Assembly (NCBI GenBank): GCA_023418315.1
Contig: JAEZZY010000016.1
Location: 1 to 23,554 of the forward strand
DNA length: 23,554 nucleotides
Reading direction: 5' to 3'
Source of the DNA: Bacteroidota bacterium
GTDB taxonomy: Bacteria; Bacteroidota; Bacteroidia; Chitinophagales; Chitinophagaceae
Under the pieces are notes generated by a model. That model was not told the origin of the DNA. It did no database searches and worked only from the letters and a program-made list of their open reading frames with translations. The position numbers and the translations under genes are program-made. Positions 8,219 through 13,811 of the stretch are shown here, piece by piece; the first letter of the stretch is position 1, and every line of letters starts with the position of its first letter.

Positions 8219-8248
8219 CAAGATACAAAGTCAAATTAAAAAATCCAA
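8219..8248 (-). promoter_or_regulatory. Candidate promoter for the diheme cytochrome gene
   Basis: On the minus strand TTG (8248-8246), followed by G, is separated by 20 nt from TATCTTG (8225-8219), near the Bacteroidota TTTG-N19-21-TAnnTTTG pattern. It is 25 nt from the ATG at 8194, which supports that start over 8221. Confidence 0.35.
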
Positions 8249-8318
8249 TCACTTGATCCGGTTTCTTCGCTATGGCGTCCGGCTTTATGCGCTCTTAAAA
8301 AATTATATCTTGCAAAAC

Positions 8319-9965
8319 ATGTTTTTCAGAAAATGCTATGTCCTTTTGCTGGCTATCGCCGTTACCGGCTTTTCTTGTAGGGAAAAGCAAAGCGTGTCGG
8401 ACAAATCCGTTTTCCATCTCAACCTGGTGGGCGGGCTGGAGTCCTTAGATCCTGCCTTTGCCAAAGACCTTTCTACCATGTGGTGCGCTCATGCCCTATA
8501 CAACACCCTTGTAGAGACCGATGCCGGACTGCACCTCACTCCTTCGTTGGCTACGCGGTGGGAGGTAAGTACAGACGGATTGGTTTATACGTTCTTTCTG
8601 CGGAATGATGTTTTTTTTCAGGATCATGCGTTATTTGAAAATGGTAAAGGCAGAAAAATGACGGCACATGATGTGGTGTATAGCTTCAACCGGCTCATTG
8701 ACCCCGCCACCGCTTCTACAGGCGCATGGATTTTCAATGACAGAGTGGTAAAAAAACATCCTTTTACCGCACTCAACGACACGGTGGTGCAGATCCGGCT
8801 GATTCGTCCCTTTCGCCCTCTTCCGGAAATACTGAGTATGCCTTATTGCAGCATCCTTCCTAAGGAGGTAGCAGAGCATTATGGTAAGGATTTTCGAAAT
8901 CACCCCTGCGGCACCGGGCCTTTCCGCTTTCATTACTGGGATGAAGGAAATGTGCTGGTCTTGCATAAAAACGAACATTACTGGCAGAAAGACAGCGCAG
9001 GAAAACGGCTTCCCTACCTCGATGCCGTGCAATTTTCTTTTTTTGATAATAAGGCTACCGAGTTCCTGTTGTTTTTGCAAGGAAAGCTGGATTTTGTGAA
9101 TGGAGTGGACGGCTCGTTCAAAGACCTGGTGCTAACGCGAAAAGCTACGCTGAAAGCCGAATACGAAAAGATCCTAACGCTGCAAAAAAATGTATATCTC
9201 AATACCGAGTACTTAGGATTTAATGTGGACAGCACCCATCCGCTTATTAAAAACGCACCTACTAAAAACGTACTCATCCGCCGCGCTATCAACTATGCTA
9301 TAGATCGCAAAAAAATGATTACCTATTTTAAGAACGGAATGGGCATCCCCGCTACCGGAGGTTTTATACCACCGGGCATGGCCGGCTTCGATACCCTGGC
9401 GACTTACGGATATGACTATAATCCCGCAAAAAGTCTGGCACTGCTGGCGGAAGCAGGCTACCCCAACGGAAAAGGCTTGCCTCCTATCACCATCATCACA
9501 CCGGATAATTATGCCGATTTGGTAAACTTCGTAGCGGGGCAACTACAAGATGTAGGAATAAAACTGCAAGTAGAAATCATGCAACCCGCTATCATCAAAG
9601 AACAAATGGCAAAAAACAAAACGGCATTCTTCCGTGCACAATGGATAGCCGACTACCCCGATGCGGAAACCTATCTTGCCGTGTTCGACAGCCGCCTGCC
9701 CTCGCCGCCCAATTATACCCGATTTTCCAATCCGCAGTTTGATGAATGGTATGATGCAAGCATGAAGGAAGAGGATAGCATACGCAGACTACTTTATAGG
9801 AAAATGGATAGCCTTGCCATCAGCTATGCGCCCGTAGTGCCCCTATACTACGACCAGCGCATGCACTTCTTGCAGAAAAACATCAGCGGCTTTTCTTCCA
9901 ATCCTATGAACATTATTGATTTGAAACAAGTAAAAAAGAAAAGGCTACATGAAACCGTTTTTTAA
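8319..9965 (+). CDS. Extracytoplasmic solute-binding lipoprotein, SBP_bac_5 (peptide/oligopeptide) family
   Basis: The open frame extends upstream to 8067, but those 84 codons overlap the divergent cytochrome gene and encode no plausible domain. The ATG at 8319 gives 548 residues starting MFFRKCYVLLLAI and reaching Cys20, a relaxed lipoprotein signal. Family features include GGLESLDPAFAKD, LATRWEVSTDGLVYTF, the TAHDVVYSFNRLIDP block typical of OppA/DppA-like proteins, and CGTGPFRFHYW. Such proteins bind peptides or similar ligands outside the inner membrane and hand them to an ABC permease. No permease or ATPase genes are near, so it is an orphan here and the ligand is unknown. The stop overlaps the next gene's start by 17 nt. 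Confidence 0.87.
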   Translation: MFFRKCYVLLLAIAVTGFSCREKQSVSDKSVFHLNLVGGLESLDPAFAKDLSTMWCAHALYNTLVETDAGLHLTPSLATRWEVSTDGLVYTFFLRNDVFFQDHALFENGKGRKMTAHDVVYSFNRLIDPATASTGAWIFNDRVVKKHPFTALNDTVVQIRLIRPFRPLPEILSMPYCSILPKEVAEHYGKDFRNHPCGTGPFRFHYWDEGNVLVLHKNEHYWQKDSAGKRLPYLDAVQFSFFDNKATEFLLFLQGKLDFVNGVDGSFKDLVLTRKATLKAEYEKILTLQKNVYLNTEYLGFNVDSTHPLIKNAPTKNVLIRRAINYAIDRKKMITYFKNGMGIPATGGFIPPGMAGFDTLATYGYDYNPAKSLALLAEAGYPNGKGLPPITIITPDNYADLVNFVAGQLQDVGIKLQVEIMQPAIIKEQMAKNKTAFFRAQWIADYPDAETYLAVFDSRLPSPPNYTRFSNPQFDEWYDASMKEEDSIRRLLYRKMDSLAISYAPVVPLYYDQRMHFLQKNISGFSSNPMNIIDLKQVKKKRLHETVF

Positions 9966-10392
9966 AGAACTATTTGAATACAATCATCATTTCAATCAAC
10001 ATTTGTATGAGGTGTTCGCAAACCATCCTGACAAAACCTCCGAAAAAGCCGTAGGACTGTTTAATCATTTGCTGAACGCACATCAAATTTGGAATAACCG
10101 AATAGACCCGAAAGAACAGATACCGGGTGTCTGGATGCTCCATCCTATGCCGCAGCTAAAAACTAGGAACCAAACCAACTACGACCATAGCTTACTCATA
10201 TTGGAACATTTTGACTTAGCCGATACTGTCCGTTATACCAACAGCAAAGGACAAATGTTTAGCAATAATATTCGGAGTATATTGTTTCATGTCATTAATC
10301 ATTCCACCTATCATAGGGGGCAAATTGCAACAGAATTTAAGCAACACGGACTTGAACCATTGGCTACCGATTATATTTTTTTTAAACGATAG
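9949..10392 (+). CDS. DinB-family four-helix protein
   Basis: The 147-residue protein fits the DinB/YfiT-like fold, with the expected metal-binding histidine triad: His45 (LLNAHQIW), His118 and His122 (HVINHSTYHRGQ). Members are metal-binding helical-bundle proteins. Some are thiol transferases (bacillithiol- or mycothiol-dependent) and others are damage-induced with unknown reaction. The gene starts inside the end of the solute-binding protein gene, 17 nt overlap, so the two are likely cotranscribed. It ends 29 nt before the Crp/Fnr gene. The thiol-related neighbours downstream make a thiol-transferase role worth considering, but this is inference. Confidence 0.85.
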   Translation: MKPFFKELFEYNHHFNQHLYEVFANHPDKTSEKAVGLFNHLLNAHQIWNNRIDPKEQIPGVWMLHPMPQLKTRNQTNYDHSLLILEHFDLADTVRYTNSKGQMFSNNIRSILFHVINHSTYHRGQIATEFKQHGLEPLATDYIFFKR

Positions 10393-10421
10393 CCGGCAAA
10401 ACAAATTTCTAACTTTATTGT

Positions 10422-11045
10422 ATGGAAGAATTGCATCAGATCGCCGAGTTTAAAACATCTCCCGAATTAATAGAAAAACTGCAACAATACAGCATCAGAA
10501 AAACCTACAAAGCAGGAGCGATTATACTAAACAAAGATGCGCACATCCGGTCTATCCCCATCGTTACCAAAGGCGTATTGAAAATCATCCGAACGGAGGA
10601 AGACGGCAGGGAGATTTTGCTGTATTACATCCAGGCGGGTGAAAGTTGCATCATGTCTTTTTTAGGTGGTTTACACGGGGAAACAAGTAAGATAAGAGCG
10701 GAAGTGGAAGACCCTGCCGAAATCTTGTTTTTACCCATCGAAAAAGTATCGCTGTTTATCAAAGAATATCCGCAATGGTTAGAATATATTTTCCGGCTGT
10801 ATCATAAACGCTTTGAAGAATTGCTGGAAATCGTCAATGCCATTGCATTCAAAAAAATGGATGATCGGTTGCTGGCTTTATTACAAAAGAAAAAAGAAAT
10901 AACGAAAAGCTCCACCTTGAACCTTACTCATGAACAATTGGCTAACGAGTTGGGAACTGCGCGTGTAGTGGTTTCCCGTTTGCTCAAACAACTGGAGCTG
11001 ATGGGGAAAGTGAAGCTGGGCAGAAACAAAATCATACTTGCATAG
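10422..11045 (+). CDS. Crp/Fnr-family transcriptional regulator
   Basis: The 207-residue protein has an N-terminal cyclic-nucleotide-binding-type beta-barrel (about residues 20-115), a dimerisation helix (about 118-145), and a C-terminal winged HTH (about 168-190, LTHEQLANELGTARVVVSRL). It lacks the N-terminal cysteine cluster of FNR. Its only cysteine is Cys76 in QAGESCIMSF, at a position in the sensor barrel where some Crp/Fnr relatives keep a cysteine. An arginine-serine cAMP-binding motif is not evident, so cAMP is not the obvious ligand. It lies directly upstream of the rhodanese-thioredoxin operon with two palindromes in the 99-bp gap, which suggests control of that operon. Confidence 0.88.
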   Translation: MEELHQIAEFKTSPELIEKLQQYSIRKTYKAGAIILNKDAHIRSIPIVTKGVLKIIRTEEDGREILLYYIQAGESCIMSFLGGLHGETSKIRAEVEDPAEILFLPIEKVSLFIKEYPQWLEYIFRLYHKRFEELLEIVNAIAFKKMDDRLLALLQKKKEITKSSTLNLTHEQLANELGTARVVVSRLLKQLELMGKVKLGRNKIILA

Positions 11046-11079
11046 GGAAGCCGGCTATACAGGCGATGAGCTTTTTATA

Positions 11080-11091
11080 CAAAACGTTTTG
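11080..11091. promoter_or_regulatory. 12-bp perfect palindrome CAAAACGTTTTG
   Basis: This is a self-complementary site in the 99-bp gap between the Crp/Fnr gene and the rhodanese operon. It lies 53 bp upstream of the rhodanese ATG and 5 bp from the next palindrome. It could be an operator, but the regulator is not shown by the sequence. Confidence 0.4.
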
Positions 11092-11096
11092 CTTGT

Positions 11097-11110
11097 GTAA
11101 CCTATGTTAC
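11097..11110. promoter_or_regulatory. Candidate Crp/Fnr operator GTAAC-N4-GTTAC
   Basis: GTAACCTATGTTAC is a perfect inverted repeat with 5-bp arms and a 4-bp spacer. Its half-site spacing resembles Crp/Fnr boxes such as TTGAT-N4-ATCAA. It is centred about 41 bp upstream of the rhodanese start codon and directly follows the regulator gene. The link to the encoded regulator is inference. Confidence 0.5.
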
Positions 11111-11144
11111 CGTAAAGACCAAAACAACTGCGCAATTTTACGGC

Positions 11145-11468
11145 ATGTTTGAAATTTTCAGAAAGCTATTTGCACAGACAGACCAAAGCACGCTAAAAGA
11201 AGCTATAGAAAACGGAGCGTTTTTAGTAGATGTGCGCACACCTTCCGAATTTATGAAGGGAAGCGCGAAAGGCGCTGTAAATATCCCGTTGGATAAATTG
11301 CCCGGTGAGCTATCACGATTCAAAGGAAAAAAGAATATCCTTGTTTTCTGCCAAAGCGGAAGCCGCAGCAATCAGGCAAAAAACATCTTAGAACGAAACG
11401 GTTTTCAACAGGTGTTGAATGGCGGCACTTGGCAAAATGTAGATCAACTTACCAAACAAACTCCATGA
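11145..11468 (+). CDS. Single-domain rhodanese-like sulfurtransferase
   Basis: The 107-residue protein has the compact rhodanese fold: LVDVRTPSEF near residues 27-36, the KGAVNIPLD segment, and the active-site loop CQSGSR with catalytic Cys69. Such proteins carry sulfane sulfur as a cysteine persulfide and move it to an acceptor such as thioredoxin, cyanide or glutathione. No export signal is seen, so it should be cytoplasmic. It is the first gene of a coupled operon: its stop overlaps the next start as ATGA at 11465. The DUF2892 gene next to it mirrors the two-part layout of YgaP-type membrane rhodaneses, here split into two proteins. Confidence 0.9.
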   Translation: MFEIFRKLFAQTDQSTLKEAIENGAFLVDVRTPSEFMKGSAKGAVNIPLDKLPGELSRFKGKKNILVFCQSGSRSNQAKNILERNGFQQVLNGGTWQNVDQLTKQTP

Positions 11469-11701
11469 AAAGCTATTTAAAAACCTGGAACTTTATGCGA
11501 TGGCTGCGGCTGGCTATAGGCATTTTTATCATGGTGCAAGGCATGGTTACCCGCGACTGGCTTTTTACAGGAGCAGGTGTATTATTTTTACTGATGCCTC
11601 TGCTCAATATCGGTTGTTGCGGCACTTCGCCTTCTTGCAAAACGGAACGCCTGCAAAGCAATAAAGAAACAGAAGAACCAAGTTTTGAAGAAGTAAAATG
11701 A
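11465..11701 (+). CDS. DUF2892 family inner-membrane protein
   Basis: The 78-residue product starts at the ATG overlapping the rhodanese stop (ATGA 11465-11468). The frame is open upstream to 11429, but the coupled start fits better. Two hydrophobic segments (WLRLAIGIFIMVQGMV and LFTGAGVLFLLMPLLN) form a helical hairpin, followed by a cysteine-rich cytoplasmic tail with GCCGTSPSC. This family forms the membrane part of YgaP-like rhodaneses. It probably docks the rhodanese at the membrane or relays sulfur through its cysteines (inference). It is coupled to the next gene by another ATGA at 11698. Confidence 0.85.
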   Translation: MKSYLKTWNFMRWLRLAIGIFIMVQGMVTRDWLFTGAGVLFLLMPLLNIGCCGTSPSCKTERLQSNKETEEPSFEEVK

Positions 11702-12282
11702 ATCATCCTATGCAGCAAATTATCAGGTTCATAATGATAGCTGCGGTTCTGCTTTCCGCGTGCAGCACACCGCAAAAAAACCTATCGGATGAAGAGAAAA
11801 AAGCATGGACGCATTTGGGCGACAGCATAGCCGCTACCGCGCAAAAACAGTTGTTGCAAAAAGTATCCGCAGCCATAGCCCACGGCGGAACCGATTACGC
11901 GATCGCCTTTTGCGAAGCAGAGGCCCTCCCTTTTACCGACAGCATCGCCCGCGAAGGGAATGTTCTTATCCAACGATTAAGCGATAAAAATCGAAACCCG
12001 GCTAATGCACTTCAAACATTACGAGATAGCATGGCTTGGCAAAAAATAAAAACAGAACAAACAAGCCTGGTGGAGCAAGATGAAGAGAACGGTGCCATTT
12101 ATTATTACAAACCCATTACCATAGCTATGCCCGCGTGCATCCAATGCCACGGTAAGAAAGAGGATATTTTGGAAAGCACGCAAAAAATTATCGCCCAAAA
12201 ATATCCGAATGATAAAGCAATCGGCTACCAACCGGGTGATTTAAGAGGAATGTGGAAAATCAGATGGAACGAACGCAAATGA
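11698..12282 (+). CDS. DUF3365-type heme lipoprotein (single CxxCH)
   Basis: The 194-residue protein has a lipoprotein signal with lipobox LLSAC (Cys22), so it should be anchored on the periplasmic side or outer membrane. Residues about 35-190 fit the DUF3365/Tll0287-like domain, with YAIAFCEAEA and the heme attachment site CIQCH (Cys147, Cys150, His151). Such proteins are small c-type heme sensors or electron carriers of unknown partner. The start overlaps the DUF2892 stop by 4 nt, and the stop overlaps the next start as ATGA at 12279. It links the thiol genes of the operon to periplasmic electron transfer. Confidence 0.87.
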   Translation: MNHPMQQIIRFIMIAAVLLSACSTPQKNLSDEEKKAWTHLGDSIAATAQKQLLQKVSAAIAHGGTDYAIAFCEAEALPFTDSIAREGNVLIQRLSDKNRNPANALQTLRDSMAWQKIKTEQTSLVEQDEENGAIYYYKPITIAMPACIQCHGKKEDILESTQKIIAQKYPNDKAIGYQPGDLRGMWKIRWNERK

Positions 12283-12512
12283 TAAAAACATTTTTTAGGA
12301 AAAACCTGCTCACGCTTATTGGTGTGGTATCAGGAGCTGTGGCAGGGTTCTTTTATTGGAAATTTGTGGGTTGCAATTCGGGAAGTTGCACCATCACGTC
12401 CAGCCCCACCAACAGTACACTTTACGGAGCAGTGATGGGCGGGCTTTTAGGCTCCATTTTTAAAAAAGAAAAAAAACAAGATGACCTTTCAAGAAATAAT
12501 AAATCAGGATAA
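12279..12512 (+). CDS. DUF6132 family small membrane protein
   Basis: The frame is open from 12252, but the ATG at 12279 forms an ATGA overlap with the upstream stop like the other junctions, giving 77 residues. Two glycine-rich membrane segments (about 10-29 and 48-66) flank a loop with FVGCNSGSCTITSSP, in which two cysteines are spaced C-x4-C. This pattern is typical of DUF6132, whose function is unknown. It overlaps the thioredoxin gene by 32 nt. The paired cysteines in a membrane loop make it a candidate redox or sulfur relay between thioredoxin and the periplasm (inference). Confidence 0.85.
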   Translation: MIKTFFRKNLLTLIGVVSGAVAGFFYWKFVGCNSGSCTITSSPTNSTLYGAVMGGLLGSIFKKEKKQDDLSRNNKSG

Positions 12513-12774
12513 GCCGGTACTTGTAGATTTTTTTGCTACCTGGTGCGGTCCGTGCAAAATGATGTCGCCTATTTTGGAAGATTTAAAAAGCAGGGTCGGG
12601 GAAAACGCTATCATCCTCAAAATAGATGTGGACAAAAACCAGCAAACGGCAGCAGCTTTTCAGGTGCAAAGTGTGCCCACGCTTATTTTATTTAAAAACG
12701 GAAAAACAATCTGGCGGCAATCGGGCGTAGCGCAGGCAAATGAACTGGAAAAACTGATTCATCAAAACCGATAA
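12481..12774 (+). CDS. trxA: Thioredoxin
   Basis: The 97-residue protein has the classic thioredoxin active site WCGPC (Trp21, Cys22, Cys25), the preceding VLVDFFAT strand, and the cis-proline in QSVPTLILF. It is a little shorter than the usual 105-110 residues, with a short N-terminus. It has no signal peptide, so it acts in the cytoplasm as a disulfide or persulfide reductase. It ends the operon that begins with the rhodanese, and its start lies 32 nt inside the DUF6132 gene, so it is translated from the same message. It is probably a dedicated partner rather than the only cellular thioredoxin (inference). Confidence 0.93.
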   Translation: MTFQEIINQDKPVLVDFFATWCGPCKMMSPILEDLKSRVGENAIILKIDVDKNQQTAAAFQVQSVPTLILFKNGKTIWRQSGVAQANELEKLIHQNR

Positions 12775-12790
12775 TCCTTCCGGAAAATTC

Positions 12791-13597
12791 TCAGCCTTTA
12801 TAGCCCCAGGCGGCGAAGACTCTCGGCAGGCTGATGATTGAATCTTCATCAAGAGTGAATCGCTCCAGCTCCTGTAAGATAGCGGTTATTTCTTCGGAGG
12901 TGGCTAATTGTTGTTTCCCTACCGCTTCTTTAATCTTGTCCATCGTATTATAAGCCATCCATTTTCCGTTTCCTTTATGATGCGAAGGTTGAAAAACTTC
13001 ATAGGCAATTTTATGCAACCCTTTTCCCTGCAACCTGCTGAAAAGCGATAAGCCTATGTCGGGGTCTTGTCCGTTGTGGCGTGCCGCCGTTACAAAAAGA
13101 CGTTGATACGTTTCAAAAGCAAGACAAGGCGGGTAGCAAAAATGACCGGAAAAATCTATATCCTCCACCAGCAGTTTACCTCCCGGTTTTAATGCGCGAA
13201 TCATCTTGCCGATTAATTCGTCAGGCGCTTTTAAATGCGATAATAAAAAACGGGTATATACAATGTCGTATTCTTCCGAAAAGTTGATTTCCGAAGCATC
13301 CATAGCCATAAAAGAAAGCGTATCCACTCCGTTTTCCAGTGCTTGTGCGCGGGCAAGTGCCAGAATCTCCTCATCAAAATCCACCGCGGTTACAGCACCT
13401 TCTTTCCCTATTTTTTTTGCCACCGCAAGCGCAAGATTTCCGCCACCGCAACCCAGTTCTAAAAAACGCTTTCCTTGCAGCGGCATGTCTTTTTCGATAA
13501 GCCGGAGGCTGTGCTCGTTCAATATGCCGGAGAGTACATCCAGGCGTTGCTTGCCTTCTTTTCCTCCTTTTATGATGTAGTCGTTTTCTTTTTTCAT
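12791..13597 (-). CDS. Class I SAM-dependent methyltransferase
   Basis: The frame is open to 13672, but the ATG at 13597 (MKKENDYIIKGG) gives a 268-residue protein and avoids a non-conserved extension. Motif I FLELGCGGGN (about residues 43-52) binds S-adenosylmethionine. The VTAVDFDEE acidic strand follows, then MDASEINF and a KPGGKLLVEDIDF strand. The C-terminal half (about 150-268) is helical and holds CYPPC and several aromatic residues that may shape the acceptor site. Substrate is unknown; small molecules are typical for this group. It is convergent with the thioredoxin gene with only 16 bp between stops and no strong terminator. Confidence 0.85.
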   Translation of the reverse strand: MKKENDYIIKGGKEGKQRLDVLSGILNEHSLRLIEKDMPLQGKRFLELGCGGGNLALAVAKKIGKEGAVTAVDFDEEILALARAQALENGVDTLSFMAMDASEINFSEEYDIVYTRFLLSHLKAPDELIGKMIRALKPGGKLLVEDIDFSGHFCYPPCLAFETYQRLFVTAARHNGQDPDIGLSLFSRLQGKGLHKIAYEVFQPSHHKGNGKWMAYNTMDKIKEAVGKQQLATSEEITAILQELERFTLDEDSIISLPRVFAAWGYKG

Positions 13598-13633
13598 GGA
13601 TGGGAAATGCTTAAAGGTAAGGAAAGAAAAGCC

Positions 13634-13665
13634 CGATAGCAATCCTCTGTGGAACGGTGCTATCG
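13634..13665. repeat. Inverted repeat with 7-bp arms upstream of the fad operon
   Basis: CGATAGC (13634-13640) and GCTATCG (13659-13665) are perfect complements across an 18-nt loop. The site lies in the divergent region between the methyltransferase and fadN. It may be an operator or leader structure. Confidence 0.35.
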
Positions 13666-13680
13666 CCACCATAGCTTCAT

Positions 13681-13696
13681 CGGCATTCCTATGCCG
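13681..13696. repeat. Short hairpin CGGCAT-TCCT-ATGCCG upstream of fadN
   Basis: A perfect 6-bp stem with a tetraloop, 16 bp after the previous dyad and 115 bp before the fadN start. No T-run follows on either strand, so it does not look like an intrinsic terminator. Confidence 0.35.
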
Positions 13697-13747
13697 GACA
13701 CAAAAAAACCTTTATCCTTTCAGCCGGCCCGGAAGGCTATTCCTTTA

Positions 13748-13782
13748 TTGGCATTTTTTTAAAAATAAAAAGCATAGATTTA
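13748..13782 (+). promoter_or_regulatory. Weak candidate promoter for the fad operon
   Basis: TTG (13748-13750) and TAGATTTA (13775-13782) partly match the Bacteroidota TTTG / TAnnTTTG elements. Spacing is 24 nt, longer than usual. The box ends 29 nt before the ATG at 13812. The T/A-rich spacer also fits a promoter region. Confidence 0.25.
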
Positions 13783-13811
13783 TAGAAAGGTGGGTGAAAA
13801 AATAAACGGGT

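Noticed and set aside
8067..8318. 84-codon N-terminal extension of the solute-binding protein
   Set aside because: It overlaps the divergent cytochrome gene and has no domain; a lipoprotein signal begins exactly at 8319.
12778..12785. TTCCGGAA palindrome between thioredoxin and methyltransferase genes
   Set aside because: Eight bases with no loop or T-run; not credible as a terminator.
13598..13672. 25-codon N-terminal extension of the methyltransferase
   Set aside because: Not part of the fold; the ATG at 13597 gives a normal start for this family.
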